From the NCBI GenBank assembly GCA_038888615.1, contig JAWAID010000002.1:105369-169368 (forward strand): a stretch of 64,000 nucleotides of DNA, given 5' to 3'. The notes beneath the pieces are model-generated. The model was not told the DNA's origin. It worked only from the letters and a program-made list of their open reading frames with translations, and did not search any database. Of this stretch, positions 7,745 through 17,347 are shown piece by piece. The first letter of the stretch is position 1; every line of letters begins with the position of its first letter. The position numbers and the translations under genes are program-made. Source of the stretch: Candidatus Korarchaeum sp. (GTDB lineage Archaea > Korarchaeota > Korarchaeia > Korarchaeales > Korarchaeaceae).

Positions 7745-9652
7745 ATGGCTAAGGATCCGCTAGGAGCCCTCAAGTCCTCCTTCGCTACCGAGGTCAACTC
7801 AGCGATGAGGGAACTTGGGTCAAGCAGTTACTTCAATCCGCTGCAAGTATCGAAGGTTCAGAAGGATTATAGGAGTTATGGACTACCGGTCGGCTTCAAG
7901 CTAGCTAAGGATCTCGGGAAGGATCCAGTGAGCGCTGCTGAGGAGGTATTGAGGAGACTAAACTTAAGGAACGTAGCTTACGCTTCAGATGCTTACGTCG
8001 ACAGGGGCTACCTGAACCTGAGGTTTGAGAAGGGGAGGTTCTTCAAGGACGTCATAGAGTTGGCTTCAAGCGAGGAGTTAGGTAGGGGAGAGAGGAGAAA
8101 CTCCACTTTGATGGTAGAGCATACTAGCGTGAACCCGGTCCACCCACTTCACGTTGGGAGCGGAAGGAACGCTGTAATAGGGGACTCATTCTCCAGGATC
8201 CTGAGGTTCCTCGGTTGGGAGGTCAGGAGGCACTACTTGGTGAACGACTGCAACCTTCAGGTAGCGATACTGGCAGCTGGAAGGTCGAAGGTAAGGGACC
8301 TAAGACCCAAAGGGAAGATGGACCACTGGTTCGGTCTGATTTACGCTATTTCAAATGCTTCTCTCGAGATGTGGAAAGTGAAGAAGGGTCTATCCTCCGA
8401 TTCGAAATTGGAGGACTGGCTTGAGACGTTCGAGCGTGTTAAGAGGGTGGAGCCCGAGCTCGAGAGGGTGGGTGAGCTCAGCGAGGAGGAGGTCATGTCC
8501 CTGCTGAGGGGCTATCAGAGGGGAGAGGAGGAGGCCGTTAGGGTATTCAGGGAGGTAGCCGAGTCGGTGCTGGAGGGATTCCTATCGACTCTGAGTAGGA
8601 TGGGGATATTCTACGACCAATTCGATTGGGAGAGCGATCTGATATGGGGGAGCTGGACTAAGGGAGCTATAAGGAGGCTGGAGGAGTCAGGGTACTTGGG
8701 CAAGGAAGGGGAGGCCATCTACATTGACCTATGGAGAGCTGTTAAGGAGAGGGAGGAGGTCAGGAGGGTCTTCGGACTGAGTGAGGAGGAACTCGCTAGA
8801 CTGGAGGAGGAGGGGAGGTTGGGTGAGGTAGTGCCTAGGAGGTTCTACTTGACTAGGTCGGATGGGACCTGGCTCTACACCGGCACCGACGTGGCTTACT
8901 CCCTCTACAAATTCGAGGGTGTTGGGGTTGAGGCCTGTTACAATGTCATAGCCTCAGAGCAGAGCTTAGAACAGAAGGGTGTGAGGGCCTGCCTATCCCT
9001 GATGGGCTACGATCCCGAACGCTTGATACACCTCTCCTATGAGATGGTGAACCTGGTCGGGGCCACCATGTCCGGGAGGAGAGGGGTCTACGTCACCCTG
9101 GATGAGATATTGGATGAGGCCAAGAGGAAGGTAGAGGAGATACTGAGGGAGAGGGGGATTAGCGATGAGGAAGTGAGTGAGATATCTGAGAAGGTAGCTC
9201 TGGGAGCGGTCAAGTACGGTCTCATAAGCGTGTCTCCGAACAAAGTAGTGCAGTTCAGGTGGGAACGCGTCCTGAACTTCGAGGAGAACAGTGGGCCCTT
9301 CATCCAGTACGCCTACACTAGGGCAGCGGGCATACTCAGGAAAGCTGAAGGACTGCCCGAGAACTATGACCCTGAGGAGCTCAAGAGCGAGCTTGAGGTG
9401 TCCTTAGTCCAGATGATAGCGGAGTTCCCTGAGAAGGTACGGAGCGCTCACCAGTTGATGAGACCGGATATTATAGCGCTTTACGCCAACGACCTGGCGT
9501 CCCTGTTCAACAGGTTCTACGAGACGCACCCGGTGATCAACGCGCCTAGCGCTGAGGAAAGGGACGCCAGACTTCACCTGGTTGGAGCTGTGAAGGGAGC
9601 CTTAGGACTATCGATGGACCTGATCGGTATCCCTAGACTTGAGAGAATGTGA
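7745..9652 (+). CDS. argS: Arginyl-tRNA synthetase
   Basis: A 635-residue class I synthetase that charges tRNA-Arg. The N-terminal additional domain is followed by the HIGH-type motif HPLHVGSGRN near residues 133-142. YLVNDCNLQVAILA follows, and the KMSK-type loop near 441 reads TMSGRRG, lacking the first lysine, as in many ArgRS. The C-terminal anticodon-binding domain has the family FIQYAYTRA and ALYANDLASLFNRFYE patterns. The start is ATG at 7745, with a TATA-like attatattta just upstream in a 38-bp divergent spacer. Its 3' end overlaps nth by 45 bp on the opposite strand. Confidence 0.95.
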   Translation: MAKDPLGALKSSFATEVNSAMRELGSSSYFNPLQVSKVQKDYRSYGLPVGFKLAKDLGKDPVSAAEEVLRRLNLRNVAYASDAYVDRGYLNLRFEKGRFFKDVIELASSEELGRGERRNSTLMVEHTSVNPVHPLHVGSGRNAVIGDSFSRILRFLGWEVRRHYLVNDCNLQVAILAAGRSKVRDLRPKGKMDHWFGLIYAISNASLEMWKVKKGLSSDSKLEDWLETFERVKRVEPELERVGELSEEEVMSLLRGYQRGEEEAVRVFREVAESVLEGFLSTLSRMGIFYDQFDWESDLIWGSWTKGAIRRLEESGYLGKEGEAIYIDLWRAVKEREEVRRVFGLSEEELARLEEEGRLGEVVPRRFYLTRSDGTWLYTGTDVAYSLYKFEGVGVEACYNVIASEQSLEQKGVRACLSLMGYDPERLIHLSYEMVNLVGATMSGRRGVYVTLDEILDEAKRKVEEILRERGISDEEVSEISEKVALGAVKYGLISVSPNKVVQFRWERVLNFEENSGPFIQYAYTRAAGILRKAEGLPENYDPEELKSELEVSLVQMIAEFPEKVRSAHQLMRPDIIALYANDLASLFNRFYETHPVINAPSAEERDARLHLVGAVKGALGLSMDLIGIPRLERM

Positions 9653-10294
9653 GAAGGGGCAGATGTCCCTAAGGGGACACTCCTGGCACCTTGGCTTCCT
9701 CGGTCTGCAGTAAGTTCTCCCCAGCTTTATTAGTAATAAGTGGGCCTTTAAATAATCTTTTTCATCAAACATCCCCATTAGAGCTTTCCTTATGATCTCA
9801 TAATCCCTTTTATCCGAAATCCCTAATCTAAGCGAGACCCTAGCTATGTGCCTGTCCACGGCTATGGATCCCTTCCCCATCACGCTGAGCAGGACGTCAG
9901 CCGTCTTAGGACCTATCCCCGGTACCCTCATGAGCCTCCTCCTGGCCTCCTCAGGATCCTCCCTGAGGATCTCCTCGAGGACCCCTCCACGTAACTCGCT
10001 AGCTATCTCCTTGAGGTACCTAGCTTTCTGCCTGTAGAGACCGGCCGGTCTTATGAAATCCTCGAGGTCCTCCAGCTGAACCTCTAGGATCTTCTCAGGG
10101 GTGATTTCACCGAGCAACTCCCTCATCCTCTTGAGGACCCTCAGGGTATTCCTATCATTCGTGTTCTGAGATATTACAGTGGTCACCAGGACCTCGAAGG
10201 GATTCCCCGTCCGGAGGGAGAGGAGGGAAGCATACTCCTCGTCCCTTATGTCGAACTCCTCAGATAGCCTCCTCAGTATCTCTTTCCCTCTCAA
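9608..10294 (-). CDS. nth: Endonuclease III (DNA glycosylase/AP lyase)
   Basis: A 228-residue HhH-GPD glycosylase that removes oxidised pyrimidines. The helix-hairpin-helix is VPGIGPKTADVLL with the catalytic lysine. VDRHIARVSLRLG carries the catalytic aspartate, and the C-terminal cysteines (TYCRPRKPRCQECPLRDIC) ligate the [4Fe-4S] cluster. The ATG overlaps the stop of the thioesterase gene by four bases. Codons around 9726-9790 are unusually A/T-rich. The last 45 bp are shared with argS on the other strand. Confidence 0.95.
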   Translation of the reverse strand: MRGKEILRRLSEEFDIRDEEYASLLSLRTGNPFEVLVTTVISQNTNDRNTLRVLKRMRELLGEITPEKILEVQLEDLEDFIRPAGLYRQKARYLKEIASELRGGVLEEILREDPEEARRRLMRVPGIGPKTADVLLSVMGKGSIAVDRHIARVSLRLGISDKRDYEIIRKALMGMFDEKDYLKAHLLLIKLGRTYCRPRKPRCQECPLRDICPFSHSLKSRDTDQVHR

Positions 10295-10680
10295 GATAGC
10301 TCCTCCTTCAGCTTCGCAGCGAACCTATCCTTGTTCACGATGTACCTCTCGTGCTTCCCCTCCCCCAGGAGCCTCCCGCCCCAGTGGGCTGAGACCGAGA
10401 ACTCGAGCCTCCTCCCCTCGACGCTCACCAACTCCGTCACCACGGTCACGATCGCGCCGAGGGGAGCGGGTGCCTTATGCTCAACGCAGACCTTAGTGCC
10501 TACGGTGGTGCTTCCCTCATCTAGGTAGGGTTGGACCAGCTTCATCGAGGCCATCTCCATCATCGCTATCATCCCGGGTGTGGAGAGCACCTGGACCCCC
10601 ACGTGACCCGTGGAGAACCTCTCCTCCACCTTGAAGTCGAAGGTGCCCCTCAACCCTCGCTCCAGTCCCAATGTGCTCAC
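10291..10680 (-). CDS. Hotdog-fold thioesterase (fluoroacetyl-CoA thioesterase-like)
   Basis: About 129 residues of hotdog fold with VLSTPGMIAMMEMASM, VCVEHKAPAPLGAIVTV and SAHWGGRLLGEGKHERYIV, the pattern of the FlK-like acyl-CoA thioesterase group (a threonine/glutamate/histidine set is visible). The natural substrate is unknown. I chose GTG at 10680 rather than 10746 because a purine-rich GGGGGGTGAG spans the start region and a TATA-like CAATTTAAAG (10701-10710) lies just upstream on the minus strand, so an earlier start would precede the transcript. Confidence 0.75.
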   Translation of the reverse strand: MSTLGLERGLRGTFDFKVEERFSTGHVGVQVLSTPGMIAMMEMASMKLVQPYLDEGSTTVGTKVCVEHKAPAPLGAIVTVVTELVSVEGRRLEFSVSAHWGGRLLGEGKHERYIVNKDRFAAKLKEELS

Positions 10681-10700
10681 CCCCCGAGCTGACGATGGAG

Positions 10701-10710
10701 CTTTAAATTG
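10701..10710 (-). promoter_or_regulatory. TATA box for thioesterase-nth operon
   Basis: Minus-strand CAATTTAAAG, 21-30 bases before the GTG at 10680. The spacing implies a leaderless or very short-leader transcript carrying both the thioesterase and nth. Confidence 0.55.
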
Positions 10711-10909
10711 TTTATCAACCGAGCAAGGGGCCGCTTTGGGACTCACGGATCACCGCCCCTTCCCCTCCATCACCGGAGGCTCGGGGTAACGGTAGCACCT
10801 CGCGTCGGGAGTTTCACAGCTACATTCCAGGTGCTCAAGGGTCCGACGATGCTAATCGATTGAACTCGAAATATTTTTAATCGGCGGTGAGGACACGGCT
10901 GAGAGGGAA

Positions 10910-11719
10910 ATGTCCTCCGAAGAATCCTTCTTGAGAGATCTAATTCGGTTATTGGAGGAATTCACGGACGGGGATCCGATGATCGCTAGTCTCCTCGCTG
11001 GAACTTTCATAACACTCACCACGAGTCTGGGTGCAGCCTCGATGTTCATGTTTGGTGAGAGGATGAGGCCAGCGCTTCACTTCTCGATGTCCTTCGCGGC
11101 CGGGATAATGTTAGTGGCTAGCTTCACGAGCCTCATCCTCCCAGCCATGGGGATGGCCGATTTCTTCCCTACGGTACTATCGGGCTTCCTAACCGGGTTC
11201 CTCACCCTCATAATAATCGAACGGCTCTTACCCCATGAGCATCCCGTCTTAGGATACGAGGGGCCTGAGGCAGCCAGAAGGGCCCTGAAAAAAGCCTGGT
11301 TATTAGCTATCGCAGTCATAATACACAATTTCCCCGAGGGATTAGCTGTAGGTGTTTCCATCACCTACTCCATCCCCCTGGGCATGGCGACGGCCATAGC
11401 TATAGGGGTTCAAGATATCCCGGAGGGGCTGGCCGTCGCGCTCCCGCTGAGCTCTCTCGTTGGAAGGGGAAAGGGATTCCTAGTCGGCGTCCTCAGTGGT
11501 TTGAGCGAGTTGCTCATGGCTTTAATCAGTACGGTGGTCATCAAGGGGTTTGAGATAGTCCTCCCCCTGGCTATGAGCTTCGCAGGTGGCGCTATGCTCT
11601 ACGTCACGCTCAAGGAGGTTATACCGGAGGTTTACAGCGAGGACTATTCCACTATGAAAGCTAGCGTGGGCTTCCTGATAGGGTTCTTGGTCATGCTGTA
11701 CTTGGATTCAGCTCTATGA
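10910..11719 (+). CDS. ZIP-family divalent metal transporter
   Basis: A 269-residue membrane protein with about eight hydrophobic segments. The two metal-site helices are clear: HNFPEG at residues 139-144 and QDIPEG at 168-173, the paired HNxPEG-type motifs of ZIP transporters that take up zinc or other divalent metals. The second motif has Q-D in place of H-N, common in some bacterial and archaeal members. A TATA-like atatttttaa (10871-10880) precedes the ATG at 10910. It is transcribed alone. Confidence 0.92.
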   Translation: MSSEESFLRDLIRLLEEFTDGDPMIASLLAGTFITLTTSLGAASMFMFGERMRPALHFSMSFAAGIMLVASFTSLILPAMGMADFFPTVLSGFLTGFLTLIIIERLLPHEHPVLGYEGPEAARRALKKAWLLAIAVIIHNFPEGLAVGVSITYSIPLGMATAIAIGVQDIPEGLAVALPLSSLVGRGKGFLVGVLSGLSELLMALISTVVIKGFEIVLPLAMSFAGGAMLYVTLKEVIPEVYSEDYSTMKASVGFLIGFLVMLYLDSAL

Positions 11720-12046
11720 TCCACCATCGGATCAACGGATGCGAGCCACGGGCGATCATAAAGAATCTCCTGAATCATTAAGAAGACATAAGAGCGTTCA
11801 ATCTCCAGTCCAGAGAAACTAATGTTGATTCTCCCCGTAATACGGAGAATCTCACTTCTAAAACTCCCATCAGTCCGTTTTTTGGCTCTTCTATGCTTTC
11901 ACATGGACCAATTCGGAGGTGAGGTATACCATCAACCGGTAACCACCTCCTCACGAAGGCGAGCTACTTTGATGCGCTCACGGTGGCTCGCGAACTTCCG
12001 CACCTTATCCCCGAACTGAAGCTCTAAGCTTCTTCCGTTGCTCCTA
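11720..12046. other. Intergenic, no gene seen
   Basis: 327 bp between the convergent ends of the ZIP transporter and the ArsA-type ATPase. Short frames exist on both strands but none has a start signal or a protein-like sequence. No tRNA or strong hairpin was found. Confidence 0.5.
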
Positions 12047-12940
12047 TCATAGCTGAATGGAAAGAGCCCGGTAGAATTTCAGAAGGGGATCCCTCCCCCT
12101 GATCTCATCATCATAATACTCCATCAACCTAACTGGGTTAAAATCCCTCAGGAATAACTCCAAGATATCATCCTGATTCCTCTTTAGCCTTAATAGATCG
12201 TCACATGAGTTTAGCATGTACTTATTCACGATTAACCCCCTCACGTTGATTCCAAAGCTGAGGAGCTCTTCCCTAACCCTCCTAGAGACCTCATAGGACA
12301 TTCTCTCAGGAGTCGCCACTATATAAGCTGAGTGATCGTCGCTCGCTAACATATCGAGTATCCTCTTAGCTAGCTCCCTCCACCCCTCTATTAACTTCAG
12401 AGGGTCGCTTTCCTTACTTCTCATCCTATCCAGAAACCCCTTCAGCTTTAAATATATCTTCAGGGCGTCTCCCATATGTTCATAGAGCTCCCTCTCTATT
12501 CTTAAGAGTCTTAAGCTACTGCTAGACGCCGGGGTGTCCCATACCACGACATCATAACCCCCTCCTCTGGCCAATTCATAGAGAACGTATAGGATGAATT
12601 GCTCAGCTATCCCAGGGGCTCCTGCTACGTAATCTATGAAGCTCTCATCCACAGGTAGGAAGGATGATGCGACATCGTAAACCTCGCTGCCGAACCTACG
12701 CTTCCACCTCTCCAAGACGGTCCTCTCATCTAGCTCTAGGGCGAAGAGGTTGGAGTAGCCCTCGACCTTAGTGGGAGAGCTCCCCAAATCGGTCATCAGG
12801 ATATCGGACAGAGTAGGGGTCAGATCCGTCGTCAGGAGGAGCACCCTCATCCCCTGAATCTCGGAGAGCCCAGCAGCTAGGGCAGCAGAGCAAGTGGTCT
12901 TTCCGACACCGCCCTTCCCCCAGAAGCTCACCAGCTTCAT
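12047..12940 (-). CDS. ArsA/GET3-family ATPase
   Basis: A 297-residue P-loop ATPase with the deviant Walker A GKGGVGKTT at residues 8-16 and the family's LLLTTDLTPTLSDIL switch-like segment. VVWDTPASSSSLRLLRI matches Walker B/switch II (DTAPTGHTLR in ArsA). It is a single-domain form. Archaeal members are thought to act in tail-anchored membrane-protein targeting or metal handling. No CxxC dimer motif is obvious and no arsenite genes are nearby, so a Get3-like role is as likely as arsenite export. It stands alone beside a gene-poor region. Confidence 0.85.
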   Translation of the reverse strand: MKLVSFWGKGGVGKTTCSAALAAGLSEIQGMRVLLLTTDLTPTLSDILMTDLGSSPTKVEGYSNLFALELDERTVLERWKRRFGSEVYDVASSFLPVDESFIDYVAGAPGIAEQFILYVLYELARGGGYDVVVWDTPASSSSLRLLRIERELYEHMGDALKIYLKLKGFLDRMRSKESDPLKLIEGWRELAKRILDMLASDDHSAYIVATPERMSYEVSRRVREELLSFGINVRGLIVNKYMLNSCDDLLRLKRNQDDILELFLRDFNPVRLMEYYDDEIRGRDPLLKFYRALSIQL

Positions 12941-13898
12941 GATCCGTGAATCCCTCGCGTTAAGGGTTTTAACGATGATATTAAGCTTTCACCAACCCAG
13001 TCCCACATTAATAAAACTAACGCGGCTTGAATTAGTGATTTTAAACCAGTTAACCCAGCTAAAGCGAGTTATCTTTAACATTATATGGAGGAACCGGTCT
13101 AATCGACTCAAGCGGTTAAACGGACCACCCCACCCTCGCTGATGCTGAAGGCGGGACCTGAGAACTCCTCCCATAAATTCTCTTATTATCTATTGAGCTC
13201 GAAATTCACTAATCGTTTTGTAAAATAATCGGCTTATCGATTCAGAAACTTAATGTTGAGGCCATCTTTAAAATTAATTCATTCCTTCAAAATCGTAGGG
13301 AATCGTTGGGCCCTTAGTATCAGCTCAAGCTCTATTGACTCTGTTGAGCGGAGACCTGATGCCGGTTAGTCCGCTTAGGTCGTGATGAAGCATCGTCAAA
13401 TACCAAACTACTAGCGAGCTACCCTAACGTTCATCTAAATGAAAGGATGAACTCCATCAAATTGTCAGACTTTTCGCAGTTTACTGTGGAGGATAACTCC
13501 GACAGTTCGCTCAAACTTTCGGCAAGTCTCTCTCGTTTACCATCACCCTAAACAGAGCTATTTGATTTCCAATACTCAACATGGGAGGACAGTTTCAACT
13601 GTCCTCATCACCTCCTGGTACTCGCTTACCCTCATTTTTCCTAAACATCCCCTTAATTAGGGAAAACTTCTTCGCTGGGAGATCTCAAGTTTTAGTACTC
13701 CAGTGAGACCATCAGGAGGTCAAAGAAGCGCCTCAAACAGTCATGCTACTAAGAAGATGACAATGAGACTTAATCCGCGTAAAATTTGCCTTTTAAATCC
13801 ATGAACGTAATTTTCCCTGATTTTTCCACTTAATCTATGCCGCCACGAAATCGTAAAGTTTTTGTATAGTTACTGCTCGACCATTATGTGGAAACTAC
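12941..13898. other. Gene-poor region; contains a 10-bp-stem hairpin
   Basis: About 960 bp without a convincing gene on either strand. Base composition is more A/T-rich and stop codons are frequent in all frames. The one clear structure is an inverted repeat at 13585-13606, GAGGACAGTT-TC-AACTGTCCTC, with ten perfect pairs and a two-base loop. Its function is unknown. Confidence 0.5.
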
Positions 13899-14066
13899 AT
13901 GGCGTCGGAAGCGGAGACCAGGATCATTCAGAGTGAGAACACCGGCAAACGGTATACTACCATATCCGCAGACATCGTTATTGACTCACAATGCCTCCTA
14001 AAAGCTAACGAGCATAAGGATAACTGTAGACCCTTACCACGGGATGATGATCATGAGGCCTCTTGA
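13899..14066 (+). CDS. Small AbrB/SpoVT-like reading frame, possibly decayed
   Basis: A 55-residue frame from ATG 13899. ETRIIQSENTGKRYTTISAD followed by IVIDSQCLLKANE resembles the swapped-hairpin AbrB pattern of archaeal antitoxin-type regulators (basic strand, RYYVxIPKDLxxDSxFPFKxGE). The C-terminus DNCRPLPRDDDHEAS is not typical, so the gene may have decayed or be a chance frame. A TATA-like tttttgtata lies about 30 bases upstream. It ends 58 bases before the DNA methyltransferase and could regulate it, which is inference only. Confidence 0.35.
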   Translation: MASEAETRIIQSENTGKRYTTISADIVIDSQCLLKANEHKDNCRPLPRDDDHEAS

Positions 14067-14124
14067 AGCCAGTTTGAGACCTCACCTGATGCGCATTGGG
14101 GAAGGGAGTGGGGGATCGTAAGAG

Positions 14125-14919
14125 ATGAAGCCTTTCTTTGAGCACGGTAATATAAAGATTTATTGTGGCGATTTCCTGAAAATTGACGTCATTGAACCTG
14201 ACAGCGTCGACTTGATAGTGACGTCCCCCCCATACAACGTCGACATGGACTACGAAGGTTACGAGGACGACGTCCCGTACGAGAAGTACTTAGAGTTCAC
14301 TGAGAAGTGGCTCACAAAGGCCTACGATCTTTTGAAACCCGATGGAAGGCTTTGCCTCAACATCCCCCTAGATAAGAGTCGAGGAAGAAGCGAGGAAGGT
14401 TTCCAGAGCGTTTACGCGGATGTGACCTCCATAGCTAAGAGGGTCGGGTTCAAGTACTTCAGCACGATAATATGGAATGAGCAGAACATTTCCAGGAGGA
14501 CCGCGTGGGGATCTTGGCTCAGCGCCTCAGCGCCGTACGTAATCGCTCCGGTCGAGGTGATCGTACTCCTCTACAAACACCGGTGGGAGAAAATTCACAA
14601 GGGGGAATCGGATGTGACGAGAGAGGAGTTCATTGAGTGGACGAACGGTGTTTGGACATTCTCCGGGGAGAGCAGGAGGAAAATTGGGCATCCATCCCCC
14701 TTTCCCATAGAGCTCCCAAGGAGATGCATAAAGCTGTTCAGCTTCGTAGGGGACACGGTCCTCGATCCTTTCCTAGGGAGTGGGACGACGCTGATAGCTT
14801 GCTTGGAGACCGGTAGGAGGGGTATCGGCGTGGAGATAAGTCAGAAGTATTGCGAATTAGCCGTTAAAAGGCTCATGGAACACGGGATTTTTGGGAAGAA
14901 ATTAGATGAGTTCATCTGA
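14125..14919 (+). CDS. Site-specific DNA methyltransferase (amino-methyltransferase, beta-type order)
   Basis: A 264-residue DNA MTase. Catalytic motif IV, TSPPYN (residues 33-38), lies near the N-terminus and the SAM motif I, FLGSGTT (near residue 212), near the C-terminus, the order of the beta group (N6-adenine or N4-cytosine). The SPPY form leaves adenine versus cytosine open. The middle region (ESRRKIGHPSPFPIELPRR) is the usual substrate-binding segment. No restriction enzyme is recognisable next to it, so it is solitary here. A hairpin (CCCTAAG/CTTAGGG) follows the stop. Its setting in a gene-poor island suggests lateral gain. Confidence 0.92.
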   Translation: MKPFFEHGNIKIYCGDFLKIDVIEPDSVDLIVTSPPYNVDMDYEGYEDDVPYEKYLEFTEKWLTKAYDLLKPDGRLCLNIPLDKSRGRSEEGFQSVYADVTSIAKRVGFKYFSTIIWNEQNISRRTAWGSWLSASAPYVIAPVEVIVLLYKHRWEKIHKGESDVTREEFIEWTNGVWTFSGESRRKIGHPSPFPIELPRRCIKLFSFVGDTVLDPFLGSGTTLIACLETGRRGIGVEISQKYCELAVKRLMEHGIFGKKLDEFI

Positions 14920-15879
14920 ACACCCCCTAAGCCAGGTAACCCTTAGGGTTCGTCAGCTCACCTTCCGGTCAGGCGATTTAGAGGTTTGGCGATCCCTCCG
15001 AAAGCCGTGATTCAAGGGGTTTTGGACAGAATTCAGGAGATTTTCAGCTTCGAAATCAACTCCATCAGGAAACGCCTCTACGAGCAAACGGCCTTGATCC
15101 TTATTTTCAGGTGTGCCCCACCGGTTTTTAGGAGCACATTCCCTACCACTCCCGCAGTCGGGAGTGTGAGTACAACCCAACCTTAGTTAAAATCTTAAAC
15201 AATAAACTCCAAAAGAGAGTTTCAGTAAGACGTTTACGGGACTTGTTTTACAGCTATAGGGGATCGTCCACAACTGAGATCCCCCGGGCGAGAGGAGATT
15301 CAGGAGTCTCAAGATGCGCTCAGACCTCTCCTTTGTTATCCTGCTTCCCCCTTCACTATTCTGGCTTTTAAATAATGTGCGGAGGATCCCACTAAGCCTC
15401 AGAGATGAGCTTGGTTAATAGTACTCCCTACTCCAAAACGACTAACTAAAAGCCTCCTCGATCCTTCCCGCTTCGATATTCTGTCCATCCGAGCGTGGGA
15501 TCTCCGCAGTATAACTTCATTCCTGATCGTTCGCACTGACTTTGACGTCGTTGAACCCCGGAATACTATCGCTCGTGTGTAGATGAACGATGATTCAGGC
15601 ACTAATTCTTCATTGTGCGGGATGAAGTTGTCAGGGAGTTTGTAAGGGTGTAATTCTCCAGTCAATATCTTCTCAATCAAAGAGTCCTTAGCTGAGATCT
15701 CACAGCTCCGGATAGACTCCTATACCTTACGTTCGCTACCTACTTTATTTGATAAAATTTCTTAATTAACTACCTTATTACTTTAATAATATTTATAAAT
15801 ATGATATATATCGGAAATTTTATTGATCATTTATCGCTAGAAACTATTAAATAGGGCGTGATCTCATTACGGGGATCCC
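14920..15879. other. Gene-poor region between MTase and manC-type gene
   Basis: About 960 bp. Perfect inverted repeat CACTCCCG-CAGT-CGGGAGTG at 15147-15166. A frame at 14986-15186 (+) begins with a protein-like AIPPKAVIQGVLDRIQEIF but ends in a compositionally odd tail. A minus frame at 15399-15680 begins MIEKILTGELHPYKLPDNF. Neither can be assigned; both may be remnants of lost genes. The last 120 bp are very A/T-rich and contain the promoter of the next gene (TATA-like tattaaata, 15845-15853). Confidence 0.45.
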
Positions 15880-17238
15880 ATGAAAGTAGCCCTCATATTG
15901 GCTGGAGGCTTCGGTACTAGACTGTGGCCACTCAGTAGAAAGGACTTCCCTAAGCAGTTCGCGAAGATAATGGGTGAGACCTCAACTTACCAACAGTCCC
16001 TAGGGAGAGCCAGATTGATGGCCGATAGGATAGTGGTGGTGACCTCAAGCCTCTACAAGTATCTAGCTATTGGACAAGCGGAGGAGATAGGCATAAGCCT
16101 AGAGGACCTCATACTTGAACCCGAGAGGAAGAACACAGCTCCCGCCATTTATTACAGTTTGATGGAGATAAGCAAGAGGTATGGTCCTGACTCGATAACA
16201 CTACTTCTACCCTCTGATCACGTGGTATCGAACGACTCAGAGCTCTTGAGAGCTTACTCCAAGGCCCTAGCTGCGGTGAACCTAGACAGAGCTGTTCTGA
16301 TAGCGGTCCCGCCATCTAAACCCGAGCCCGGCCTGGGTTACGTGAAGCTGGGGAGGGAACTCATCGATGGAGTTAGCGAGGTTAGGGAGTTCAAGGAGAA
16401 ACCGGGGTTCGATGATGCAGTGAGGATGCTGAACGAAGGTGGATGGGTCTGGAATACGCTGATAATGGTGTTCAAAACGTCTGTGATGATGGATCTCATA
16501 GAGAGAACGCTTCCGGGTGTGGCAGATCCCATCAGGAAGTTCGGTAACCTAGAGGAAGCTTATAGATACGTCCAAAGTGTGGATGTGAGCTCAGGCACTC
16601 TCTCCAAGGTTCCTGAGAAGCTAGCTACCGTTGTAGCTCAAGGGCTTGGTTGGAGCGACTTAGGGAGCTTTGAATCGGTTTACGAGTTGTTCCAGAAGGA
16701 TTCAGAGGGGAACGCTAGGAGTGGGAGGGTTAGGTACTCTAACGCTAGGAACAACCTGATACTCTCGAAGAGACTAGTTGCTTTAGTTGATGTGAGCGAT
16801 ATGATAGTGGTGGATGACGAGGACGCCATACTGGTGATGCCGAAGGGGAGTGGACAGAACTTGAAGGAGCTAGTTGAGAGCATGCTCGATGAGAGGTTAC
16901 CTGAGGTGATGGAGCACAGGGTGAGATATGAGAGCTGGGGAACTAAGACAATCCTGCTTACAGGAGATAGTTACGAGGTCAGTAGATTGAAGCTCTATCC
17001 AGGAAGATCCCTAGGTCCGAAAAGGCACTTTCACAGGTTCATATACTGGCAGGTACTCAGTGGCACTGCCAAAGTGACCGTTGACGGTGATGAGAGGATA
17101 ATCTCGAGGGGAGAGGGCATAAGGGTACCCTTGGGCGCGCCTCACACGTTGGTGAACGTCGGGAGAATACCCCTGGAGGTTATCGAGATAGCGACTGGAG
17201 AGTATCTTGGGTCCGATGACATCGAGTTCCTGAGGTAA
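15880..17238 (+). CDS. manC: Mannose-1-phosphate guanylyltransferase / mannose-6-phosphate isomerase
   Basis: A 452-residue bifunctional-type enzyme. The N-terminal nucleotidyltransferase carries LAGGFGTRLWPLSR followed by KQF, the ManC/GMP signature, with EPERKNTAPAI and LPSDHVV downstream. The C-terminal cupin has VSRLKLYPGRSLGPKRHFHR, the type II phosphomannose isomerase metal site. The protein would make GDP-mannose for glycan and glycoprotein synthesis. The ATG at 15880 lies about 30 bases after a TATA-like sequence in a long A/T-rich leader region. It is probably a single-gene transcript. Confidence 0.93.
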   Translation: MKVALILAGGFGTRLWPLSRKDFPKQFAKIMGETSTYQQSLGRARLMADRIVVVTSSLYKYLAIGQAEEIGISLEDLILEPERKNTAPAIYYSLMEISKRYGPDSITLLLPSDHVVSNDSELLRAYSKALAAVNLDRAVLIAVPPSKPEPGLGYVKLGRELIDGVSEVREFKEKPGFDDAVRMLNEGGWVWNTLIMVFKTSVMMDLIERTLPGVADPIRKFGNLEEAYRYVQSVDVSSGTLSKVPEKLATVVAQGLGWSDLGSFESVYELFQKDSEGNARSGRVRYSNARNNLILSKRLVALVDVSDMIVVDDEDAILVMPKGSGQNLKELVESMLDERLPEVMEHRVRYESWGTKTILLTGDSYEVSRLKLYPGRSLGPKRHFHRFIYWQVLSGTAKVTVDGDERIISRGEGIRVPLGAPHTLVNVGRIPLEVIEIATGEYLGSDDIEFLR

Positions 17239-17347
17239 TCAGCTTAACGCTTTAATAGAACTCATCCTACCGTTAACTCGCTGAGTTAATCCCGCAGGAT
17301 GCTAACCGCTAAAAATTTATAATTGCACTTTCAGGGAGTCCGTAGGA

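Noticed and set aside
13379..13440. GTGATGA box C-like motif
   Set aside because: No CTGA box at the required distance and no flanking stem.
14043..14099. Possible box C/D guide RNA (ATGATGA ... CTGA)
   Set aside because: The internal D' and C' boxes are not recognisable, and most of the span lies in or beside a candidate coding frame.
14986..15186. Frame with a protein-like start after the methyltransferase
   Set aside because: TTG start with no usable ribosome site and an implausible C-terminus. Kept only as a possible remnant in the region note.
15399..15680. Minus frame with a start resembling HMG-CoA reductase N-termini
   Set aside because: Resemblance covers only about 20 residues, and no catalytic part follows.
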